Made by a program: the position numbers and the translations under genes
Shown: positions 1 through 6,280 of the stretch, piece by piece
How positions within the stretch are numbered: the stretch's first letter is position 1
Layout of the letters: each line of letters opens with the position of its first letter
Assembly: GCA_030620375.1 (NCBI GenBank)
Contig: JAUXEW010000077.1
Location: forward strand, 1 to 10,892
Source: Desulfobacteraceae bacterium
GTDB taxonomy: Bacteria > Desulfobacterota > Desulfobacteria > Desulfobacterales > UBA5616
Length of the DNA: 10,892 bases
Direction: 5' to 3'
The notes under the pieces: model-generated
What the model was told of the DNA's origin: nothing
The model's database searches: none
What the model saw: the letters and a program-made list of their open reading frames with translations, nothing else

Positions 1-1
1 C

Positions 2-685
2 AAAAAATATAAAGTCCTCTCATACGATGTTCGGGGGCACGGTTTAGCCGAGACACCAGCGGGTGAGTATTCCATGGTACTTTTTGCTGACGACCTGTAT
101 CCTTTACTTGGCGCTCTCGATATTGATAAGGCATGCGTTCTCGGTTATTCGATGGGCGGGAGAATCGGCCTGGCGTTCGCCCTTAAACATCCGGACATGA
201 CCGCTGGTCTGGTATTTGCCAACAGTGGGGTAGCGGGCCCGGATATTCAAATTTCGCCTGATGAGCTGAAAGAAATGGAAGAACGGCGAGTACAGATGAT
301 AACCCTGCTTAAAACCGGTGATATTGAATCCATTGCCGATGCTATGGCCGTATTTTCTCTCTCTCCGGGATTTGAAGAAACAAAACCGGAAATTTTCCGG
401 AAATATAAAGCGGTGAAACTGAAAAATGATCCTCGTCACTATGCCCCGATTATGGAGGCTTTGATGGCGTCCATGGAAGCGCCGCCGGATCTGTCGCAGT
501 TAAAATGCCCGGCCTTAATTATCGCCGGTGAAGAAGACGGGTTTATGACTTTAGACGTGGCCAAATCGATGGAAGCCGCTATTCCAAACGCCACGGTCAG
601 GGTCTTCCCGACCGGCCATGCGTCAGCTATTGAAGTACCGGAGGCATTCAATCAGGCGGTGCTTGATTTCATGGGTAAATTATAG
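2..685 (+). CDS. alpha/beta hydrolase, 5'-truncated by window edge
   Basis: The frame is open from base 2 and already encodes fold residues before the first in-frame ATG at 74 (the DVRGHG strand-loop characteristic of alpha/beta hydrolases). The real start therefore lies upstream of the window, and the 227 residues seen are the C-terminal part. The catalytic triad is visible: nucleophile Ser in GYSMGG (residue 50 of the visible part), Asp in AGEEDGFM (about 179) and His in PTGHAS (about 206). About 85 residues between the second strand pair and the acid loop form a helical cap. The family hydrolyses esters, lactones, thioesters or C-C bonds; nothing here decides the substrate. No signal peptide can be judged because the N-terminus is missing. 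The gene converges on the minus-strand array, and its stop is followed by repeat-like sequence rather than a clear terminator. Confidence 0.9.
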   Translation, partial: KKYKVLSYDVRGHGLAETPAGEYSMVLFADDLYPLLGALDIDKACVLGYSMGGRIGLAFALKHPDMTAGLVFANSGVAGPDIQISPDELKEMEERRVQMITLLKTGDIESIADAMAVFSLSPGFEETKPEIFRKYKAVKLKNDPRHYAPIMEALMASMEAPPDLSQLKCPALIIAGEEDGFMTLDVAKSMEAAIPNATVRVFPTGHASAIEVPEAFNQAVLDFMGKL

Positions 686-705
686 CGGTTTGCTTAAAAA
701 TCCAA

Positions 706-726
706 TTAGCGCTGAAAAGTTTCACT
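706..726 (+). repeat. dispersed repeat B, copy 1
   Basis: A 21-nt segment containing GAAAAG and ending TTCACT matches 3627-3647 at 19 of 21 positions; both differences are transitions. It also overlaps a weak nested inverted repeat: AGCGC at 708-712 with GCGCT at 736-740, and CACT/AGTG at 723-732. That structure could act as a weak terminator between the convergent genes, but it has no T-run. Confidence 0.45.
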
Positions 727-753
727 AAAGTGCCTGCGCTGAAGCCGAGATGG

Positions 754-786
754 CAAAATGTGAAGTTATTTTTGCGCGAACCCTAA
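754..786 (+). repeat. dispersed repeat A, copy 1
   Basis: The first 21 nt (754-774, beginning CAAAATGTGAAGTTATTTTT) are identical to the reverse complement of 10786-10806. Similarity continues with mismatches through a CCCTAAG-like end at 781-787. The copy sits between convergent genes and overlaps the 3' end of the small Cys-rich gene on the other strand. The two copies are in opposite orientation about 10 kb apart. A dispersed intergenic repeat or the tip of a mobile element is the likely explanation. Confidence 0.6.
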
Positions 787-1208
787 GCATCTTCAACCGA
801 TATTTTAAACATGGCCGAACCGAATCCGCCATATTTGCATCCCGCATCCGGGCATGTTACATGGTCCAAATGCATACCGTCCGGATCTAACCCTGAAGCA
901 ATTCTGTCATAAACCATTAAAGAAAAAGGCATAAATCCATTCATCGCCCATAAACAGGGTGTTTCACAAGATTCATCCTTTATCATTGCGCCAAAACCAT
1001 TAAAAACATATCTGTCACCCACTTTATTAAAAGCACAATTTTTCGCGGCCACGCAGGTGGCCACTAACTTTTTTGAAATGAGTAACGGGATGCTTTCCAT
1101 CATCTCAAACTGTTTTGGGTTTTCTTCAATTATGTTTATTTGCGCTTCGGTATATCCCAATTGGCTTTTCAACGCTTCTTTGGTTGCGTCATCAAGTTTT
1201 TTCGTCAT
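783..1208 (-). CDS. small Cys-rich TIGR04076-like protein
   Basis: A 141-residue soluble protein with no signal peptide or membrane segment. The first 45 residues are helical; the rest resembles the TIGR04076 family in its strand/Cys layout: a 'Cys...Cys...vGD' opening (C52, C58, then KVGDRYVF), a central Cys pair (C81, C85), an aromatic helix, and a CPDAGC motif (C119, C124) before the last strand (FKISVED). The family has no proven function; six cysteines in three pairs suggest metal or Fe-S binding or redox chemistry, which is inference. The start is supported by a strong GAGGT site five bases upstream of the ATG. It is the last gene of the minus-strand array, 71 bp after the RdmC-like hydrolase, so co-transcription with the methyl-transfer genes is plausible. 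The family assignment was made by eye and is moderate. Confidence 0.75.
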   Translation of the reverse strand: MTKKLDDATKEALKSQLGYTEAQINIIEENPKQFEMMESIPLLISKKLVATCVAAKNCAFNKVGDRYVFNGFGAMIKDESCETPCLWAMNGFMPFSLMVYDRIASGLDPDGMHLDHVTCPDAGCKYGGFGSAMFKISVEDA

Positions 1209-1279
1209 TTTTTACCTCACCTGTTTAGTCCATTATCAATCAATTTCAAGGTTTTTTGGGTAAAACCGTTTGAACTGAC

Positions 1280-2167
1280 TTAAGCGCCTGTTTGACGCGT
1301 GAGTCTTGTAATCGCATCAATGATGGGCGGCCAGGTTCCCGGGGGCAGGTCGTGTCCCATACCGTCGACGATCAGTAGTTGCGCGCCTGATACGGCATTG
1401 GCCGTTGCCCTGCCCGCTTCAACCGCTACAAGAGGATCGTCCGCCCCATGGACGACCAATGTTGGTACAGACACTGAGTTAAGGGAAGATGTTCGATCGC
1501 CATGGGTAATTACGGCCAGAAGCTGCCGGGCCATGCCTTCCGGATGGAAGGACCGGTCGAAAGTACGTTCCGCCAATTTTCGCATGCGCATCTCGTCAAA
1601 CGGGAAACCCGGACTCCCGATTGTCTTCATCATCGCTAACGTATTTTCAATATATGCCTGGCGCTCTTGTGGTGCGGGAGTAAGGAGGGCTTCCATCGCT
1701 TCAGGTTGGGCTTGCGGAAGTTCAGGGTCACCGGTACTGGACATAATCGAAATAAGACTTAAAACCTTAGAAGGATGTCGTATCGCGACGGTCTGCGCTA
1801 TCATTCCTCCCATTGATGCGCCGCAAATGTGACTCTTCTCAATACCCAGGGAATCAAGCAGCCCAACTGCATCAGCGGCCATATCATCGAGTGAATAGAG
1901 TGATGCCACCTTCTCACCTTGCAACCAGGCATTTACCGCCTGCATGACATCAGGCACACCGGCCTCATCAAAATGGGTTGAAAGTCCGATATCACGATTG
2001 TCAAACCGGATCACATAGTGGCCTCTTTTGGCGAGCTGCTCGCAAAATTCTTCATCCCAGAAAATCATCTGAGCCCCAAGCCCCATGATCAATAATAACG
2101 GGGGTGAAGAACTCTCCCCAAAGGTTTCATGCTCGATCTGAATTCCATTTGCGATAATATTTGGCAT
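1280..2167 (-). CDS. alpha/beta hydrolase, RdmC/aclacinomycin methylesterase-like
   Basis: A 295-residue hydrolase with a complete fold. HG-type oxyanion region IMGLGAQ (27-33) and the FDNRDIGLS loop (55-63) are typical of the subfamily named after the methylesterase RdmC. Catalytic residues: Ser118 in GASMGG, Asp244 in HGADDP and His272 in GMGHDLPP. A cap of about 90 residues (145-230) separates nucleophile from acid. The ATG at 2167 is chosen over a GTG nine bases upstream, because the GGAGGT site at 2175-2180 is seven bases from the ATG but runs into the GTG. It follows the reactivation gene by 43 bp in the methyl-transfer array, so an ester- or thioester-hydrolysing step on the same substrate is possible, though unproven. 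By eye it is somewhat more GC-rich than its neighbours, so later recruitment is possible. Confidence 0.88.
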   Translation of the reverse strand: MPNIIANGIQIEHETFGESSSPPLLLIMGLGAQMIFWDEEFCEQLAKRGHYVIRFDNRDIGLSTHFDEAGVPDVMQAVNAWLQGEKVASLYSLDDMAADAVGLLDSLGIEKSHICGASMGGMIAQTVAIRHPSKVLSLISIMSSTGDPELPQAQPEAMEALLTPAPQERQAYIENTLAMMKTIGSPGFPFDEMRMRKLAERTFDRSFHPEGMARQLLAVITHGDRTSSLNSVSVPTLVVHGADDPLVAVEAGRATANAVSGAQLLIVDGMGHDLPPGTWPPIIDAITRLTRQTGA

Positions 2168-2210
2168 GACAGGCACCTCCGTTTTTAATTTTTAGATACC
2201 CTTGACAGTC

Positions 2211-2882
2211 TCATAATCTTCTCCAATGACAATCCTTCTTACTGCAAAAAAAGCAGGGTTTCGAAAACGGCACCTCATTTGCGGTTACTTTAATGGCCGA
2301 AACTGATTTTTCAGGGACCATGACCATATGGGAAGATAATGTTACACCGATTTTTTCAACATCAAGTGCGTTAAATATAATTCGCTGTCCTTCTAAAGCC
2401 CAATCGCAATATCCGGGGCTGAATCGTGTACTGTATTGAATACCTGCTCGATCAGCCTTTTCTAATTGATCCTCTAAACGATCCGCAACAAGCTCAACAA
2501 GCTCGGACCCTACCAGATCAAATACCCACTGATAAAGGATTCCCTTCTGTGACCGCCCCATTTCTTCCAGCGCTTCCCCGATCGTAACGACCATAAATAT
2601 GATGTAACGCTCCCCCTTGCATTGATTGACCAGGTGAGAAAACATGGGGCTTTGGATCTTACCGGCCGATGTCTGCACGGCATCTTTGTCCGTGTTAAGA
2701 ACGGGAAGGAGATGATATGTCCCTTTGGGCTTTACATTGTTTTCAGCAGTACAAATTGCTTCCTCCACCAATTCTTGAATTGCATCAAGCGATTTTCGGG
2801 TTTGGCCATATAGCCTGTCTTGGATGTTCACTCTCAATCGCTCAAGCATATCGGAACTCAATTCGAGGGAGAAGATATTCAC
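2211..2882 (-). CDS. stand-alone MetH-type B12 reactivation domain protein
   Basis: A 223-residue protein resembling the activation domain of cobalamin-dependent methionine synthase (Met_synt_B12). In MetH this domain binds S-adenosylmethionine and supports reductive methylation of inactive cob(II)alamin. The SAM-binding signature RxxPGY is present (R153, P156, G157, Y158), followed by the Q-x-x-x-FxxLD and IGVTLSSxxMxxPxKSVSAI segment (166-197). The C-terminus adds a Cys motif, C210-x2-C213-x4-C218, that could hold a metal or Fe-S centre. The start is GTG, overlapping the stop of the upstream corrinoid protein as GTGA, which indicates translational coupling and a direct partnership. There is no substrate-methyltransferase or corrinoid domain in this polypeptide. 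The inferred role is keeping the neighbouring corrinoid protein in its active Co(I)/methyl cycle, taking the place of a RACE-type activator. Confidence 0.85.
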   Translation of the reverse strand: MNIFSLELSSDMLERLRVNIQDRLYGQTRKSLDAIQELVEEAICTAENNVKPKGTYHLLPVLNTDKDAVQTSAGKIQSPMFSHLVNQCKGERYIIFMVVTIGEALEEMGRSQKGILYQWVFDLVGSELVELVADRLEDQLEKADRAGIQYSTRFSPGYCDWALEGQRIIFNALDVEKIGVTLSSHMVMVPEKSVSAIKVTANEVPFSKPCFFCSKKDCHWRRL

Positions 2883-3535
2883 TTGGTCTTACCCATGCAC
2901 CTTGTTATGGTTCTTTCCGTCTCTTCAAGAATCGTTACGGCCGATTCCGCGTAACCATCGGCCCCGTATGTTCGGGCTAAAACTTCATCTAACGGCGCTC
3001 CTCCGACTAATATCACCGTGCCCGGCGATATTGCTCTGGCTTCTTTAATTATTTCCGGCATGGCCGTCATTGTTGTCGACATCATGGCTGACAAGGCAAG
3101 AACCCGGGCGTTTTTCTCCTTAACGGCTTTAACAAACCGTTCTTTTGGCACTTGCGCTCCAAGATCACACACCTCATAACCAAAGCTCTTATAAATCTGG
3201 ACGATAATATTTTTTCCCAAATCATGCGGGTCTCCCTCAACAACACCGATCACCAGAGAGACGGGATCTTTCGCCGGGGTAAGGCCCTCCTGAGAAAAAA
3301 GCGTCTCCAAACCTTGTGCCGTTATGTCCAGGCTTATAAGAAGTTCCGGCAGAGAGGTTTCATTAGACATTAATTTCCGTCGGACCCGATCCAACCCCCC
3401 CAGAATTGAACGTCGAATTTCAACGCTTTGTATACCGGCATCTATGGCTATCTTAAGCGCTTTATTAAGTAACTGATCATCGTGATTTAAAACAGCCGAT
3501 TCCAAATCTTTTAATATAATGGTCTCTTCCGTCAT
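2879..3535 (-). CDS. methyltransferase-associated corrinoid (B12-binding) protein
   Basis: A 218-residue corrinoid shuttle of the MtaC/MtbC/MtvC type. Residues 1-85 form the helical cap domain (B12-binding-2); 92-212 form the Rossmann-like cobalamin domain. The cobalt-ligating motif is DPHDLG (D102, H104, G107), a variant of the usual DxHDIG; the other base-on landmarks SAMMSTTM (149-156) and VGGAPL (177-182) are present. It accepts a methyl group on Co(I) from a methyltransferase and passes it on. An ATG at 3562 would add nine Lys-rich residues, but the ATG at 3535 has an AAGAGA site about six bases upstream and is preferred. It overlaps the reactivation gene by 4 nt, and lies 245 bp after the URO-D-type methyltransferase, its likely partner. 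Confidence 0.92.
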   Translation of the reverse strand: MTEETIILKDLESAVLNHDDQLLNKALKIAIDAGIQSVEIRRSILGGLDRVRRKLMSNETSLPELLISLDITAQGLETLFSQEGLTPAKDPVSLVIGVVEGDPHDLGKNIIVQIYKSFGYEVCDLGAQVPKERFVKAVKEKNARVLALSAMMSTTMTAMPEIIKEARAISPGTVILVGGAPLDEVLARTYGADGYAESAVTILEETERTITRCMGKTK

Positions 3536-3626
3536 TTTTTTCTCTTTTTTTTGTTTGAACATTAAAGGTTAACTGGTGTCTGCCCAAATATGAGATAGTT
3601 TCCGCAAGGTCAAGGAACATGAGGAT

Positions 3627-3647
3627 TTAGCGTTGAAAAGCTTCACT
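3627..3647 (+). repeat. dispersed repeat B, copy 2
   Basis: Matches 706-726 at 19 of 21 positions in the same orientation. It lies in the 245-bp gap between the methyltransferase and the corrinoid protein genes, close to repeat C copy 1. The adjoining sequence (3648-3690) shows no gene. Confidence 0.45.
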
Positions 3648-3692
3648 GCGTGCAGCCACAGAAATACATGACCTATTTTGAGGATTTAAAGC

Positions 3693-3716
3693 CTCCCCGC
3701 AGCAAGCTATGGGGAA
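3693..3716 (-). other. imperfect hairpin in the methyltransferase-corrinoid protein gap
   Basis: CCCC (3695-3698) faces GGGG (3711-3714), with AG/CT pairing inside, a G-T wobble and one mismatch around a four-base CAAG loop. In the minus-strand transcript this lies about 70 nt after the methyltransferase stop. No T-run follows, so it is more like a processing, attenuation or repeat-associated hairpin than a classic intrinsic terminator. Confidence 0.4.
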
Positions 3717-3760
3717 TGTGCTCGCATTGCTTGTTCTAAACTTAAGCTCCAGGCTAAAAG

Positions 3761-3787
3761 ATGCCGTTTCCGGATGGGCACTATCCA
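3761..3787 (-). repeat. dispersed repeat C, copy 1
   Basis: Read on the minus strand, the core ATAGTGCCCATCCGGAAAC matches ATAGTGTCCATCCAGAAAT at 8399-8417; the differences are transitions. The TAG stop codon of the methyltransferase (3781-3783) lies inside the repeat core, so the end of that protein is set by repeat sequence. Both copies lie just 3' of a gene in the same sense orientation as the gene. Confidence 0.55.
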
Positions 3788-4791
3788 TATTGCTCGGCAG
3801 CCTCAATAATAGCCATGGCGTTTTCAAAAGGGCCGTCAGGAGGAAATTCGCAACCCGGCGCAAGTATAAAATTGCCGCCGGGTGCCAGATCTTCAATTAT
3901 CACTCTGCATTCCGCCATAACCTCTTCCGGAGTTCCATAACTCAAAAGGGGAGTGCTGATATTCCCAACTAAAACGACCTGGTCCCCATATCGGCGTTTA
4001 AGCTCTTTCCTGTCAGGACAATCATCCGGTAATTGAGCGAAAGATATGGCCATCGGTTCCATAAACTTTATTTGTGAGTCGAAATAGGGACCATCCCCAC
4101 AATTATGAATAAATAGAAGACTCTGTTTTTTCCGAATCGCATCGGCGATTTCTCTTACAAAAGGGCCTTCTATCTTTTCCCAGAGTTCCCTGCTGAGACC
4201 ACTCCATGAAGCCAGAAGCGTATCTAAGGCTACATTCATTAAACCGGCATCGCACATCGCCTCAACATATTCGATTAAAACTTCGGTTATGGTCTCCATG
4301 CAGGCCATCACTTCGTTGGGGTATAGCACACAGTCTTTAAAAAGACGCTTCGCCCCGCGCATCATATTCAAGACGGCCAATGGCCCCAAACATAGACTTG
4401 CTATGGAACCCCCTTCAAATCTTTTGCTGTTCAGCACGATACGGATGGTTTCCAGTACACCTTGCATCCTTTTGGCGTCTTTCAAATTTATCCGTTTTAG
4501 CTTTCGATAATCCTCAATATCTTTAATTAACGGGTCCGTGTAATCCGGAAATGCCGTAGATTCTTCGGGGTAAATGATTTTCTGTCCGAAATCGGCCGCT
4601 TCTATTGACAAATCCGTCCAGGCCAGCACAGATCCACCGAATTTTTCATAAGCGCAGAGATAAGATTCGGCCGTGGCTTCGGGTTTCGTCGAAAAATCCC
4701 GGTAGGACACACCTGCCAGCCGTCGCGCCGCCCCGCACAAGACTACCCCGTAAGGAACGATCAGTTGTTCCGTGGGTGTTGATTGATTCAT
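3781..4791 (-). CDS. MtaA/CmuA-like URO-D-fold methyltransferase
   Basis: A 336-residue protein of the uroporphyrinogen decarboxylase superfamily, in the branch of corrinoid/coenzyme M/O-demethylase methyltransferases (MtaA, MtbA, CmuA, MtvB). The zinc-site residues of that branch are present: His229 and Cys231 in FIHNCGDG, and Cys314 in APGCEFPP. Other family marks are the SLCLGPL helix start (132-138) and VLVGNIST (273-280). These enzymes activate a thiol, hydroxyl or methylated substrate at zinc and exchange a methyl group with a corrinoid protein. Together with the corrinoid protein and reactivator downstream it probably forms a demethylase, acting as either substrate:corrinoid (MT-I) or corrinoid:acceptor (MT-II) enzyme. 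The ATG is preceded by GAGGTG. The C-terminus is slightly short compared with relatives because its stop lies within a repeat. Confidence 0.88.
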   Translation of the reverse strand: MNQSTPTEQLIVPYGVVLCGAARRLAGVSYRDFSTKPEATAESYLCAYEKFGGSVLAWTDLSIEAADFGQKIIYPEESTAFPDYTDPLIKDIEDYRKLKRINLKDAKRMQGVLETIRIVLNSKRFEGGSIASLCLGPLAVLNMMRGAKRLFKDCVLYPNEVMACMETITEVLIEYVEAMCDAGLMNVALDTLLASWSGLSRELWEKIEGPFVREIADAIRKKQSLLFIHNCGDGPYFDSQIKFMEPMAISFAQLPDDCPDRKELKRRYGDQVVLVGNISTPLLSYGTPEEVMAECRVIIEDLAPGGNFILAPGCEFPPDGPFENAMAIIEAAEQYG

Positions 4792-4846
4792 CGTAGCACC
4801 TCACTTAGGCATACAGCGTCGCCTGTTTCGTTTCATGCAGACTCTT

Positions 4847-6247
4847 TTAAGCTACCCGGGCCAATTGATACAAGGCCACAAGGGCCTGGATCGCCTTTTC
4901 CGGAGATCGGAAAACCGGGACATTGTTTTCTTCAAGCCACTCAAGTATTTCATGCGATCCGGAATCCATCCCGGTGACCCAGATAGCCGTCGGTTTCCCA
5001 GCCTTTACCGGGCGGAAAAAAATTTCGAAGAATTCTTTGGGTAGAAGGAGCATTCTATCCGGCACCTGACATGCGAGCATATCCACATTCGGGTCGTTGG
5101 TCATAGACTCAACCCAGGTCTGATAAATACTCATTGGATCCGTGAATTGCATGGTGACCCCAAGATCCCATGGATTCGGGGCAATATCCCATGGCGGAAA
5201 CACTTTTCTTAATTTATCAACCGTTGTTTCCTGAACTCCGGCCAGTACTAACCCCGCACGTTCACAAAGATCCGTAATCATTACTCCCATTCCACCGGGA
5301 AGCATCGCTATGGCTACCCGGTTCCCTTTCGGTGAAAGCGTACCGAATCGATCCAGCCCACGGGTGGTATCAAAAAACTCCTCAATAGTATCTACTCTTA
5401 TGGCCCCGGACTGCTTCAAGGCGCCGTCAAAAACGACATCACTTCCCCGGACCATGGCACCCGTGTGCGAGGCAGCGGCCTTTGCACCGGCCATGGTCCG
5501 CCCGGTCTTAATCACCACCACACGCTTGCCCTTCTTTTTTGCCTCTCGGGCTAGCTGGAAAAACTGCCTTCCATCCCCGCTGATGCTTTCCATATGAATA
5601 CCGATAACCAAGGTCTCCGGGTCTTGAACGAGGTAGCTCAAAGCATCCACCTCGTTGATATCCATCTTGTTGCCCAGATCGATCAGTTTGTTGATGTGAA
5701 GGTTGAATTCTGAAAAGAGCCAGTCGAACCTGGCTTCATAAAGGCCCGACTGGAAGATCAAAGAGAGATTCCCCTGCTTGATCCGCTTGATGGCATGGAA
5801 GCATATGGCAAATTTTCCCGGGACATTGATGGGACTTAATGCATTGGGGCCGATGGCCCGCATTCCGTTTTCCCTCAGAAGGTCAGCCATCTTTTTTTGG
5901 GCCTTTTTCCCTTCCTGACCGGCCTCTGAAAACCCCCCGGCTATGAGGGTGACTCTTTTGATGCCTTTTTGGGCACATTCTTCCAATACCTTTGGCGTCT
6001 GAGAATAGGAAACTGAAATCACGGCAAGTTCCACAACTTCTTCAATGTCCTTAACACTGGGATACGTCTTTAATCCCAAAATTTCTTTTTCTTTAGGATG
6101 TACGGGATAGATCCGCCCGTCGTATTTCAGGTTAACGAGATTCGCTACCAGGTTATAATTATTCCGATTCGGATTGTTCGTGGCTCCCACAACAGCTAAG
6201 CTTTCCGGCTTAACAAACTTTTCCAAAAAGTGTTCTGAACCGTCCAT
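4847..6247 (-). CDS. NDP-forming acyl-CoA synthetase, alpha subunit only
   Basis: A 466-residue protein matching the alpha subunit of ADP-forming acyl/acetyl-CoA synthetase (ACD, succinyl-CoA ligase superfamily). Residues about 8-105 form the CoA-binding Rossmann domain (VVGATNNPNR); about 155-290 form the first flavodoxin-like domain, with QSG (166-168), LGNKMD (191-196) and SHTGAM (260-265), where His261 matches the phosphohistidine; 305-460 form the second (MLPGGMGVM). The length fits a separate alpha subunit, not the fused ~700-residue form, so an ATP-grasp beta subunit must be encoded elsewhere. The usual SQSG is FQSG here. The enzyme interconverts acyl-CoA plus NDP and phosphate with acid plus NTP. 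The ATG has GGAG seven bases upstream; spacing is 33 bp after the dehydrogenase and 55 bp before the methyltransferase, consistent with one operon. Confidence 0.88.
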   Translation of the reverse strand: MDGSEHFLEKFVKPESLAVVGATNNPNRNNYNLVANLVNLKYDGRIYPVHPKEKEILGLKTYPSVKDIEEVVELAVISVSYSQTPKVLEECAQKGIKRVTLIAGGFSEAGQEGKKAQKKMADLLRENGMRAIGPNALSPINVPGKFAICFHAIKRIKQGNLSLIFQSGLYEARFDWLFSEFNLHINKLIDLGNKMDINEVDALSYLVQDPETLVIGIHMESISGDGRQFFQLAREAKKKGKRVVVIKTGRTMAGAKAAASHTGAMVRGSDVVFDGALKQSGAIRVDTIEEFFDTTRGLDRFGTLSPKGNRVAIAMLPGGMGVMITDLCERAGLVLAGVQETTVDKLRKVFPPWDIAPNPWDLGVTMQFTDPMSIYQTWVESMTNDPNVDMLACQVPDRMLLLPKEFFEIFFRPVKAGKPTAIWVTGMDSGSHEILEWLEENNVPVFRSPEKAIQALVALYQLARVA

Positions 6248-6280
6248 TAAATATCTCCATTAAGGTTTAACCCTAATTGA

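Larger units (their letters stand above)
3536..3780. other. 245-bp intergenic gap holding repeats and a weak promoter candidate
   Basis: This is the largest gap inside the minus-strand array. It contains repeat B copy 2, the imperfect hairpin at 3693-3716 and most of repeat C copy 1. On the minus strand a TTGACC with a TATTTG 17 bases downstream (about 3591-3619) could be a weak promoter for the corrinoid protein, but the -10 is poor. I see no convincing gene on either strand. Confidence 0.5.

Noticed and set aside
1250..1267. GGTTTT/AAAACC hairpin between the hydrolase and the Cys-rich gene as terminator
   Set aside because: A/T-rich 6-bp stem without a T-run in the correct place; too weak to call.
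2165..2176. GTG at 2176 as start of the RdmC-like hydrolase
   Set aside because: The GGAGGT ribosome-binding site overlaps that GTG; the ATG at 2167 has proper seven-base spacing.
3536..3562. Nine-residue Lys-rich extension of the corrinoid protein
   Set aside because: No ribosome-binding site before ATG 3562; AAGAGA precedes ATG 3535.
3627..3896. 89-codon reading frame over the end of the methyltransferase
   Set aside because: Lies in a different frame of a well-supported gene and runs into repeat sequence; no family resemblance.
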